A DNA stretch of 16,408 nucleotides. Source: an uncultured Clostridia bacterium. GTDB lineage: Bacteria; Bacillota; Clostridia; Christensenellales; Aristaeellaceae. Shown here in pieces: positions 1-5,724 of this stretch. The translations under genes were made by a program, and so were the position numbers. Numbering within the stretch: position 1 is the stretch's first letter; each line of letters opens with the position of its first letter. The notes beneath the pieces are model-generated. The model worked only from the letters and a program-made list of their open reading frames with translations. It was not told the DNA's origin and did not search any database. The stretch lies in the NCBI GenBank assembly GCA_934670175.1, contig CAKUOX010000052.1:1-16408 (forward strand), read 5' to 3'.

Positions 1-2
1 GC

Positions 3-473
3 GAGCACATCGACAATCTGATCGACCTGATTCGTGGAATAAAAATGATAGGAGTGAAACCGTTTATGGTAGATTTTGGAGCGTTCGATACGCGCAAGAT
101 TGACGAATATGCCCGCCAGGCGCGCAAAAGCTGGAGGAGCAGCGCGGCGTGGCAGGAATACGAGCAAAAGGCTGCCGGCCGCACAGAAGCGGATGAGCGT
201 CAGCTTCTCGGCGGACTGATGGATATTTTCCGCGAGTTTGGCGCGATCCGCAATACCGATCCCGCCGCACCCGAAGCACAGTCGCTTTCTGAAAAGCTGC
301 GCGATTTCATCAGCGCCAATTTTTACAGCTGTACGCCGGAAATCCTGCGTGGCCTGAGTGCGATGTACGCAGGCGGCGGTGAAATGACGCAGAACATCGA
401 CGACACCTGCGGCAGCGGCACAGCTGAATTCGCCGCGCGCGCCATCGAGCATTTCTGCAATGCCCAAGCGTAG
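3..473 (+). CDS. MerR-family (TipAL-like) regulator, C-terminal TipAS domain, 5' truncated
   Basis: The reading frame is open to the left edge of the window (first whole codon GAG at 3), so the ATG at 45 is internal, not a start. The 156 visible residues begin with the end of a coiled coil (EHIDNLIDLIRGIK), as in the dimerisation helix of MerR-type activators. They continue into a TipAS antibiotic-recognition domain: the W-x4-AWQEYEQ element, a helical middle, then the conserved ending FYSCTPEILRGLSAMYAGG and AARAIEHFCNAQA. In this family the N-terminal winged helix, lost here beyond the edge, binds DNA, and the TipAS domain binds bulky ligands such as thiopeptides to switch on drug-response genes. 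The stop TAG at 471-473 is followed at once by a strong hairpin. The domain call is from recognition of motifs; the ligand is unknown. Confidence 0.82.
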   Translation, partial: EHIDNLIDLIRGIKMIGVKPFMVDFGAFDTRKIDEYARQARKSWRSSAAWQEYEQKAAGRTEADERQLLGGLMDIFREFGAIRNTDPAAPEAQSLSEKLRDFISANFYSCTPEILRGLSAMYAGGGEMTQNIDDTCGSGTAEFAARAIEHFCNAQA

Positions 474-485
474 TCTCAGGCGCAG

Positions 486-523
486 GCGCCCCGCCTTCGA
501 AGCGTTCTTCGAAGGCGGGGCGC
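486..523. terminator. Shared terminator hairpin between convergent genes
   Basis: A perfect 16-bp stem (486-501 with 508-523) encloses a 6-base loop (502-507). It lies 12 bases after the TipAS gene stop and 14 bases before the DUF4097 gene stop on the other strand. The T-run on the plus side is weak (TTAATTCTATT) and there is none on the minus side. A role in ending transcription from both directions is therefore inferred from stem strength and position. Confidence 0.75.
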
Positions 524-537
524 TTAATTCTATTCCA

Positions 538-1434
538 TTATTCCATGCTGATTATCACATCGCCGCTGACGGTTTCGGCGCTGAACACGCCATCCGTGCC
601 GGAGGGCGGCGTCTGAACCTCGCCGCTGGCCGTTCTGACATTGAACGCGCAGGCGTTTACCACGCTGCCGGTAATATCGCCGCTGGTGGCGTCGATGTGC
701 CAGTCTCCGACGTTCGCGCCATTCAGGCGCACATCTCCGCTTGTGGTGGATATATCGGCGCTGGCGGCGCGCAGCCCTTCAAGCGTTATGTCGCCACTCA
801 CGCTGCTGACGCTGCAGGTCTCAACATCCAGATCCGCAAGCCGGATCTCGCCGCTCGTCGCGGATACGTCGCAGCGCGCGCCCTTCACGTTTTCAACATC
901 GATGCTGCCGCTCACGCTGGCCGCCGCCAGATCCTGCGCTGCGCTCAGGCATTCCACGCCGCCGCTGGTGCTCTCCAGCGCCGCCGTCTCAAAGCTGAAG
1001 CCCTGCGCTACCTCAATGCTGCCGCTGACGGTCTCTGCCTTCAGCGCGCGATACGCGCCCTCGGGCAGCAGCACCTCCACCATCTCTTCCCTGCCCAGCG
1101 TCAGCAGGCCCAGGTTCCGCCACCACTGCGCCGTTTCCGCATGCCGTACGACGTGTAGCGTGCCGTCTTCTACATACTTGTCGTAATACACGTTTTCGGA
1201 TTCGGCGGCATTTACGCACACTCTGCCATCCCGTGCTGGACGCACCACCACATTAGCGGACACCGTGCGTATATCCAGCGCCGTCACCGTCTCTTCAGGA
1301 TAATACGCCGTTACCTGCCATTTCTGGTTCAATCCAAAATGCTTCATATCAAATCCTCCCATCGCCAGTGCCGCCACGCAAATCACTGCGCCCGCAATTA
1401 TCAATATCAGCGCCACGCGCATCGCCCTTTTCAT
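538..1434 (-). CDS. DUF4097-family beta-repeat envelope protein
   Basis: This 298-residue protein has a single N-terminal membrane segment or uncleaved signal (about residues 7-26) followed by an extracytoplasmic domain. From residue 136 on it carries nine copies of a [VTA]-S-G-x-[IV] motif, with the S at 137, 157, 175, 194, 213, 232, 251, 270 and 290: an almost strict 19-residue period, expected to stack as a beta-solenoid. This is the pattern of the DUF4097 (LiaG/YvlB-like, 'putative adhesin') family. Its biochemical role is unknown. In Firmicutes it is often found with PadR and DUF1700 genes and linked to envelope stress. It is the last gene of the padR operon: its ATG (1434-1432) overlaps the TGA of the upstream gene as ATGA, so translation is probably coupled. 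Stop TAA at 540-538. Confidence 0.85.
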   Translation of the reverse strand: MKRAMRVALILIIAGAVICVAALAMGGFDMKHFGLNQKWQVTAYYPEETVTALDIRTVSANVVVRPARDGRVCVNAAESENVYYDKYVEDGTLHVVRHAETAQWWRNLGLLTLGREEMVEVLLPEGAYRALKAETVSGSIEVAQGFSFETAALESTSGGVECLSAAQDLAAASVSGSIDVENVKGARCDVSATSGEIRLADLDVETCSVSSVSGDITLEGLRAASADISTTSGDVRLNGANVGDWHIDATSGDITGSVVNACAFNVRTASGEVQTPPSGTDGVFSAETVSGDVIISME

Positions 1435-2018
1435 TTTTCAAGCCTCCCCCCGCTCCGTTTGAATCTGGATACTGCCCAGCGGCCCACGCAGCCGCTGAGG
1501 TGCGCCAGCGTGCGCGCCACAGCCAGCGCCGCGAACCAGCCCAGAATGGCCAGCCCTGCCAGCAGCAGCGCCGTGCCCAAGCTCAACAGCAGCGCCGCCG
1601 CAGGCTCGGCAAAGCCGCTGAAGATCGCCGCGAGCAACGCCAGCGCTGCCGCCGCCAGCGAAATATCCACCGCGAATACTGCCGCAATGGCACTCCAGAT
1701 CGCCAGGTAGATCGCCAGCAGCGCCACGCCCAGTGCGACCAGCACCATCAGCCACACCGGCGAACCCAGCACCAGCAGCGCGATCTCCAGCGCGCCGATG
1801 CGCCGCCTCGGTTCTGCGCCGCTCTCCTGCAATATCTGCGCAGCGATCTCGTTCACATCGCCCAGCTGCGCGATGGCCTCCTCCTCCGCCACGCCCGCCT
1901 CGATCCGGTCGTCGATCATTTCGGCGTAATAGGCGGTGGATCTGCTCCGCTCCGCTGCAGGCAGCGCCGACAGTCGCCGGTTCAGCCGCCGCAGAAAGGT
2001 TTTCCTGTTCATGTTCAT
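1431..2018 (-). CDS. DUF1700-family membrane protein
   Basis: The product has 195 residues. The N-terminal third (MNRKTFLRRLNRRLSALPAAER, then YYAEMIDDRIEAG and EEEAIAQLGDVNEIAAQIL) is the soluble helical DUF1700 signature: a short helix with the LP.AER turn and an EEAI..LGD..EIA motif. The remainder (about 75-175) is strongly hydrophobic and should form several membrane helices. The family is thought to act as a membrane partner of PadR-controlled systems, but no reaction is known. I chose the ATG at 2018 because it overlaps the padR stop as ATGA and has a G-rich ribosome site just upstream. A second ATG at 2012 (MNRKTF...) fits the usual family start as well and has better ribosome-site spacing. 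Middle gene of a three-gene operon. Confidence 0.82.
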   Translation of the reverse strand: MNMNRKTFLRRLNRRLSALPAAERSRSTAYYAEMIDDRIEAGVAEEEAIAQLGDVNEIAAQILQESGAEPRRRIGALEIALLVLGSPVWLMVLVALGVALLAIYLAIWSAIAAVFAVDISLAAAALALLAAIFSGFAEPAAALLLSLGTALLLAGLAILGWFAALAVARTLAHLSGCVGRWAVSRFKRSGGRLEK

Positions 2019-2326
2019 GCTTCCCCCCCGATAATAAACTGATAAATGTCGCGTATCTGCGCCCAGTCCTGAACGTAGCCCTCGAGCCGCGCCCGCCCCG
2101 CATCGGTGATCTGGTAATACTTCCTGAGCCGTCCGCTGTGCTCTACCGAATACACCTTGAGGCATTCCGCCGCTTCGAGCCTGCGCAAAATGGGATAGAG
2201 CGTGCTTTCCGAGATTTCAACGCAGTGCTCCAGCTCCCGAATGATCTGATAGCCGTAGGAATCGTGGCGGTTGAGCGCCGAAAGCACGCAGGCCTCCAGC
2301 AATCCGCGCCTGAGCTGCGCATCCAT
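2015..2326 (-). CDS. PadR-family transcriptional regulator
   Basis: A 103-residue winged-helix repressor. The PadR core is plain: LRRGLLEACVLSALNRHDSYGYQIIREL, then ISESTLYPILRRLEAAECLKVY and GRLRKYYQITDAGRARLE, that is, helix 1, the recognition helix with STLYPILRRLE, and the beta wing with RKYYxIT. The short C-terminal helix (about 85-103) would make the dimer. ATG at 2326 is preferred over a TTG 21 bases upstream, because the ribosome site (AGGGGGGTGAGG, 2340-2329) lies between the two. First gene of the operon with DUF1700 and DUF4097 genes. Such PadR proteins normally repress their own operon until an envelope-active compound is sensed; here a palindrome in the promoter fits autoregulation. 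The effector cannot be told from sequence. Confidence 0.9.
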   Translation of the reverse strand: MDAQLRRGLLEACVLSALNRHDSYGYQIIRELEHCVEISESTLYPILRRLEAAECLKVYSVEHSGRLRKYYQITDAGRARLEGYVQDWAQIRDIYQFIIGGEA

Positions 2327-2348
2327 ATCCTCACCCCCCTCTCGCAAT

Positions 2349-2369
2349 ATACTATATAACGCATAGTAT
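2349..2369. promoter_or_regulatory. Putative PadR operator
   Basis: A perfect inverted repeat, ATACTAT (2349-2355) and ATAGTAT (2363-2369) with a 7-base spacer, overlaps the -10 box and much of the spacer of the padR promoter. A dimer bound here would block RNA polymerase. Assignment to PadR is inferred from position and symmetry. Confidence 0.6.
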
Positions 2370-2379
2370 TATGTGTCAA
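2351..2379 (-). promoter_or_regulatory. Sigma-A promoter of the padR operon
   Basis: On the minus strand TTGACA (2379-2374) is followed after 17 bases by TATAGT (2356-2351). The first box is perfect and the second has one mismatch. The predicted start of transcription is about 15-20 bases before the padR ribosome site. Confidence 0.8.
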
Positions 2380-2419
2380 GAGGTATTTATCCATTCGCAT
2401 GTAAAATTTTATGATCAGA

Positions 2420-2448
2420 TTGAAACTTTGCCGCTTAACGGCTATAAT
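2420..2448 (+). promoter_or_regulatory. Sigma-A promoter of the folT-folC leader
   Basis: TTGAAA (2420-2425), 17-base spacer, TATAAT (2443-2448). Transcription should begin near 2455, giving a leader of about 260 bases before folT. It points away from the padR promoter, whose -35 box lies about 40 bases to the left. Confidence 0.8.
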
Positions 2449-2542
2449 GAGCGTGATTGGAGGTATATTGCAGTAATAAGCTGACTGGAACAGATGCCGA
2501 ACCCGGTCAAATCATGCTTACGGGGTCACACATGAGATTGCA

Positions 2543-2638
2543 TGAGTAGGAATGGCGCGTCAAGTACCGGCAGATGGGAGGTTGCTGTCGGGCGAAGGAG
2601 CCGCTGGGCTCCGCGATGCCATTATCGCATCCGCTAAA
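2543..2638 (+). ncRNA. Tetrahydrofolate (THF) riboswitch aptamer
   Basis: The stretch matches the THF riboswitch pattern by eye: AGTAGG at the 5' side, GCGTCAAGT (2557-2565), CGAAG (2593-2597) and the diagnostic GCATCCGCT (2627-2635). Stems can be drawn: AATGGC 2551-2556 with GCCATT 2618-2623; CCGGCAG 2567-2573 with CTGTCGG 2585-2591; GGAGCC 2597-2602 with GGCTCC 2607-2612. The class binds reduced folates through a three-way junction and a loop-loop pseudoknot. It sits upstream of folate transport and folate polyglutamation genes, the usual context. The closing P1 stem is poor here and the pseudoknot has a mismatch, so ligand response is inferred, not shown. Confidence 0.88.
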
Positions 2639-2681
2639 GCGATCGGGCGCTGCCATGCGCCGCAAAACAGAAGAATAACGT

Positions 2682-2717
2682 CAACCTCCTCCACGATCAT
2701 GAATGGAGGCTTTTTTA
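2682..2717 (+). promoter_or_regulatory. Riboswitch expression platform: SD-masking hairpin / terminator
   Basis: CCTCCA (2688-2693) pairs with TGGAGG (2704-2709), with a 10-base loop, followed by a C and six Ts (2711-2716). The right arm contains GGAGG, the ribosome site of folT (start ATG 2718, spacing 8). The same hairpin can therefore hide the ribosome site and, with its T-run, act as a short terminator. The strand to its left (CAACCTCC, 2682-2689) is perfectly complementary to GGAGGTTG in the aptamer loop (2577-2584), which suggests a competing fold. Confidence 0.65.
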
Positions 2718-3302
2718 ATGAAAAAAATCCCGACCCGCGCGCTGGTAACGCTGGCGCTGCTGGCCGCGATCAGCGTCGTGCTGGCGCGGTTTATCATCCC
2801 GATGCCCAATGTCACCATGCGCTTCTCCATAGAAGCCGCGCCGATCATCATTGCCGGACTGCTGTTTGGCCCCGTGCCGGGCGCGATCGTCGGCTTTGTG
2901 GCGGACCTGGTGGGCTGTCTGTTTTCGGGCTACGGCTACAACCCCGTCTTTTCCCTGCCGCCGGTGCTCATCGGCCTGTGCGCGGGGCTGCTGCGCGGGC
3001 TGTTGTATAAGAAGATAAGCTATCCGCGCGTGCTGGCGACGTTCCTGCCGGCAGTGGTGCTCGGCTCGATCCTGTGGCAGAGCTACTGGCTCTCCTTCTT
3101 CTACGGCACAAAGACCTTCGGCGCGTTCCTGCTTTCGCGCTCGCTGCAGTTTGCCATTACATCGGTCATCAACGCCCTGGTGGTCTACCTGCTGTTCCGC
3201 AACCATGTGTTCACCGGACTGCGCCTCTGGCCGCCGGTCGGCATGCAATATAAAACCGGCAGCGACAATGCCGCCGCCACTGAAAAGAGTGATACCAAAT
3301 GA
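2718..3302 (+). CDS. folT: ECF transporter S component, folate-specific
   Basis: The product has 194 residues and about five to six hydrophobic segments (roughly 8-28, 40-66, 82-98, 105-125, 140-162). This is the size and layout of the substrate-binding S subunit of an energy-coupling factor vitamin transporter. The motif RFSIEAAPIIIAGLLFGP followed by GFVADLVGCLF is typical of FolT. It would capture folate at the membrane and work with shared EcfA/EcfA'/EcfT subunits encoded elsewhere. ATG 2718 is chosen over an in-frame ATG at 2703 because GGAGG lies 8 bases upstream of 2718 and the earlier ATG would be inside the ribosome-site hairpin. Folate specificity is supported by the THF riboswitch in front and folC behind. 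Its TGA overlaps the folC ATG (ATGA), so the two are probably translationally coupled. Confidence 0.88.
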   Translation: MKKIPTRALVTLALLAAISVVLARFIIPMPNVTMRFSIEAAPIIIAGLLFGPVPGAIVGFVADLVGCLFSGYGYNPVFSLPPVLIGLCAGLLRGLLYKKISYPRVLATFLPAVVLGSILWQSYWLSFFYGTKTFGAFLLSRSLQFAITSVINALVVYLLFRNHVFTGLRLWPPVGMQYKTGSDNAAATEKSDTK

Positions 3303-4570
3303 CCATTCAGGAAACCTTGAGCTACATCCATAAGGTCAGCTGGCTGGGCAGCGTGCCCGGCCTGAGCCGCACGCGCGAGCTGCTGCGCCGAATGGGCAAT
3401 CCGGAAAAGAAGCTGAAATTCGTACACATCGCGGGTACGAACGGCAAGGGCTCCACCGCCGCCATGACTGCGTCCATACTGCAGCAGGCGGGCTACCGCA
3501 CCGGCCTGTACACCTCGCCCTACATCATCTCCTTCAACGAGCGCATGCAGGTCAACGGCCAGAACATCCCCGATGAAACGCTTTCCGAGATCACGCAGCT
3601 AATCCGCCCCATGGCCGATTCGATGGAGGATCACCCCACCGAGTTTGAGCTGGTGACCTGCATCGCCATGGAATATTTCGCCCGCGAAAAATGCGACATC
3701 GTGGTGCTTGAGGTCGGTCTGGGCGGCGAATTTGACGCCACGAACGTTATCGAAGCGCCCGAAGCTGCGGTCATCGTGAACATCGGTCTGGATCACACGC
3801 AGGTGCTGGGCAATACGCTGGAGGAGATCGCGCACGCGAAGGCCGGCATCATCAAGCCCGGCTGCGACTGCGTGCTCTATGGCCAGACGGCGGGCGTGGA
3901 GGAGGTCATCCGCAAGGCCTGCGCCGAGGCGCACGCCCCGCTGCACCGCGCGGATATTAAGGATCTGACGCTGCTCAGCCACGGTCTGGACGGGCAGACC
4001 TTCAACTGGAAGCAGTATGAACGCCTGCACATGCCGCTGCTGGGCGAGCACCAGCTGCACAACGCCTGCACCGTGCTGACGATCATCGAAACGCTGCGCA
4101 CGCGCGGCTGGAATATCTCAGATGAGGCAGTGCGCGCGGGTCTTGACAGGGTATACTGGCCGGGGCGCTTCCAGCTGGCGGGGTGCGATCCGCTGTTCAT
4201 CATCGACGGCGGCCACAATCCGCAGTGTCTGGACGCGCTGGTGCAGGCCTTCCGCGACTACCTGCCCGGCCGGAAGATCACCTTCCTGAACGGCTGTATG
4301 GCCGATAAGGACTACGGCGAAATGTTCCGCGATCTGGCGCCGTTCGCCAGCGAATTCGTCACCGTGACGCCGCCGAACCCCCGCGCACTGAAAGCCGAGG
4401 AGCTGGCGGAGCACCTGAAGCGCTACAACCTGCCGGTTACGCCGTGCAAAACAGTGGCCGAGGGCGTGAACACCGCCATCGAGCATGCGGGCAGGGACGG
4501 CGTGGTGTGCGCCTGCGGTTCGCTGTATATGATCGGCGACATCTGCGCCGCGCTCGATGCGCGCAGGTAA
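3299..4570 (+). CDS. folC: Folylpolyglutamate synthase / dihydrofolate synthase
   Basis: A 423-residue Mur-ligase-family enzyme of normal length. It adds glutamate to folates (and possibly to dihydropteroate) with ATP, trapping them in the cytoplasm. Visible motifs in order: the P-loop HIAGTNGKGS (44-52), the folate loop TSPYIISFNERMQVNG (72-87), EVGLGGEFDATNVI (138-151), IGLDHTQVLGNTLEEIAHAKAGIIKPG (the K of HAKAG being the lysine usually carbamylated), and FIIDGGHNP in the C-terminal domain. At residue 144 there is E where many homologues have R. The start is the ATG inside ATGA shared with folT; the ribosome site is weak (GAAAAGAGTG), consistent with coupling. Together with FolT it forms an uptake-and-retain pair under folate control. 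A terminator follows about 90 bases on. Confidence 0.93.
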   Translation: MTIQETLSYIHKVSWLGSVPGLSRTRELLRRMGNPEKKLKFVHIAGTNGKGSTAAMTASILQQAGYRTGLYTSPYIISFNERMQVNGQNIPDETLSEITQLIRPMADSMEDHPTEFELVTCIAMEYFAREKCDIVVLEVGLGGEFDATNVIEAPEAAVIVNIGLDHTQVLGNTLEEIAHAKAGIIKPGCDCVLYGQTAGVEEVIRKACAEAHAPLHRADIKDLTLLSHGLDGQTFNWKQYERLHMPLLGEHQLHNACTVLTIIETLRTRGWNISDEAVRAGLDRVYWPGRFQLAGCDPLFIIDGGHNPQCLDALVQAFRDYLPGRKITFLNGCMADKDYGEMFRDLAPFASEFVTVTPPNPRALKAEELAEHLKRYNLPVTPCKTVAEGVNTAIEHAGRDGVVCACGSLYMIGDICAALDARR

Positions 4571-4779
4571 GGAAGAATTGTCGACGCCTTTTTGCAGGAG
4601 CCGTCGCCCCCGCAAAATACCGGTTTCGCTAATTCCTGTCCTTCAATAAACCGAAACCCGCCCCAAGGCCTGTCCTTGGGGCGGATTTTGAATAGCTGCC
4701 GCAATGGCTGAGGTCGGCAAAGCGCATACCGGCACGCGCCTGCCAGGCAAAGACAAGGCGCCCGGCCATGCGGAGATCA
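4571..4779. other. Intergenic region between folC and the orphan gene
   Basis: About 300 bases (4571-4876) separate folC from the next gene. Apart from the folC terminator (4658-4689) and the promoter of the next gene (4780-4809) I see no conserved RNA, no ORF with a ribosome site and no repeat. The part at 4690-4779 is GC-rich with several short inverted repeats but no clear fold. Confidence 0.5.
4658..4689 (+). terminator. Rho-independent terminator of folT-folC
   Basis: A perfect 11-bp stem (CCGCCCCAAGG 4658-4668 with CCTTGGGGCGG 4674-4684), 5-base loop, then ATTTT. An A-run (4654-4656) precedes it. Confidence 0.85.
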
Positions 4780-4809
4780 TTGACATTTCCGGTAACGCTA
4801 TGGTAAAAT
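4780..4809 (+). promoter_or_regulatory. Promoter of the orphan gene
   Basis: TTGACA (4780-4785), 18-base spacer, TAAAAT (4804-4809), with TG at 4801-4802 giving an extended -10 (TGGTAAAAT). It lies about 60 bases ahead of the ATG at 4877, with no gene between. Confidence 0.7.
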
Positions 4810-4876
4810 GCAGCTGTGATGCTCAGGAAAAACGCGGAAGGTAAAAGAAGTATGCTTTTGGAGTGGAGGGCTGTAA

Positions 4877-5515
4877 ATGAAGCGTTTGATCAGCATTATA
4901 CTAATTATTGCAGCGATAATGGGCCACAGCTGCGCACTCAAAATGTACAGCGTGTACAGTTCCAATGTTCCACCGATAATAGATAGCGGCTATGCAGACG
5001 AAGTGCAGGATGATGGTAACCTCTTTGGCCTGCCGTTTTTTACCAGTGTTGATCTGGCGCTCGATTTTTACCAGTATATTGAAGATCCGGAATATTGGCC
5101 AAATATGCAGCAGGTTTCTGGGGACATAGAGGCGCTTGGCCGAACCGCAAGATTGACATTTGAGTTTCCCACCGAAAGGAAGCATGAAATTGTCACGGAA
5201 ATAATGTTCAAGATACCGATTGCGGAGGCAAGCATTCTATACGAAGAGGTATTCGATTTGTGCGTAAACAAGTGGGGGCAGCCCGATAGCGGTCAGGCCT
5301 GGCTTATAAATCATGAAGAAATGATTGTAGAACCGATCGATGAAAAAGCGGACGAATCCGTTTCCGTTGAACAGGTGGTGAAAGGAGAAGTTGAAAATCT
5401 TGTATACTATGAATATACATGGTGTACAGACGAACAGCATCGATATGAAATGATGATATGGCAAATGGAGAGGGGAATTCAGACAATAATTATAACAATG
5501 AGCTTGGGTTTCTAA
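4877..5515 (+). CDS. Hypothetical exported or membrane-anchored protein
   Basis: I do not recognise this 212-residue protein. It starts with a basic tip and hydrophobic stretch (MKRLISIILIIAAIMG) followed by HSC at 17-19. This could be a signal anchor or a poor lipobox with C19 as the lipidated residue, since the -3 position is G rather than L. The mature part is acidic, rich in aromatic residues, and has no repeat or known catalytic motif. A segment around residues 120-145 (CVNKWGQPDSGQAWLI) recalls small clostridial lipoproteins but is not diagnostic. ATG 4877 has a good ribosome site (GGAGTGGAGGG). The gene stands alone between its own promoter and a terminator. Its sequence is visibly AT-richer, with ATA and AAT codons, than every neighbour, which suggests recent gain or weak codon selection. 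Confidence 0.8.
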   Translation: MKRLISIILIIAAIMGHSCALKMYSVYSSNVPPIIDSGYADEVQDDGNLFGLPFFTSVDLALDFYQYIEDPEYWPNMQQVSGDIEALGRTARLTFEFPTERKHEIVTEIMFKIPIAEASILYEEVFDLCVNKWGQPDSGQAWLINHEEMIVEPIDEKADESVSVEQVVKGEVENLVYYEYTWCTDEQHRYEMMIWQMERGIQTIIITMSLGF

Positions 5516-5593
5516 ATTAGATATACAGTTGTCCGTGTGCAGCGGTCTAAATGGATATGCCGACCGGCAGAAAGGAAGCATTTTAGTGGTCTG

Positions 5594-5623
5594 GGGACAG
5601 TGCAGAAACGCACTGTCCCTTTT
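5594..5623 (+). terminator. Rho-independent terminator after the orphan gene
   Basis: A perfect 10-bp stem GGGACAGTGC (5594-5603) with GCACTGTCCC (5610-5619), loop AGAAAC, then TTTTC. It lies 79 bases after the stop at 5515 and just before the promoter of the LacI-type gene. The stem sequence resembles a hairpin unit that I recall as dispersed in some Clostridia. Confidence 0.75.
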
Positions 5624-5652
5624 CATTGAACCGCATCGGCAATTCTTGCGCC

Positions 5653-5681
5653 TTGCATGCCGGAGCGGCTTGTGATAAAAT
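5653..5681 (+). promoter_or_regulatory. Putative promoter of the LacI-type regulator
   Basis: TTGCAT (5653-5658), 17-base spacer, TAAAAT (5676-5681), with an extended -10 TGA just upstream (5673-5675). Transcription would begin near 5688, so reading frames starting before that cannot be the true start. Confidence 0.55.
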
Positions 5682-5724
5682 AGATATGGTTATTATGGAT
5701 TTGAAAGCGGGGCAATATCGCAGC

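Noticed and set aside
45..47. ATG as start of the TipAS protein
   Set aside because: The open frame before it encodes the end of the coiled coil expected in MerR-type regulators; the true start is outside the window.
538..1030. CRISPR-like or tandem repeat DNA
   Set aside because: The periodic GCCGCTG-like words come from the coding repeats of the DUF4097 protein. Units are degenerate and without constant direct repeats or spacers.
460..1158. Plus-strand reading frame opposite the DUF4097 gene
   Set aside because: It is the antisense image of the 57-bp periodic DUF4097 repeats and has no ribosome site.
4423..4704. Minus-strand frame spanning the end of folC and its terminator
   Set aside because: It reads through a strong terminator hairpin and the folC coding strand, with no ribosome site. 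Not a gene.
4690..4779. Possible tRNA or small RNA in the GC-rich gap after folC
   Set aside because: No cloverleaf, anticodon arm or T-loop sequence can be drawn on either strand.
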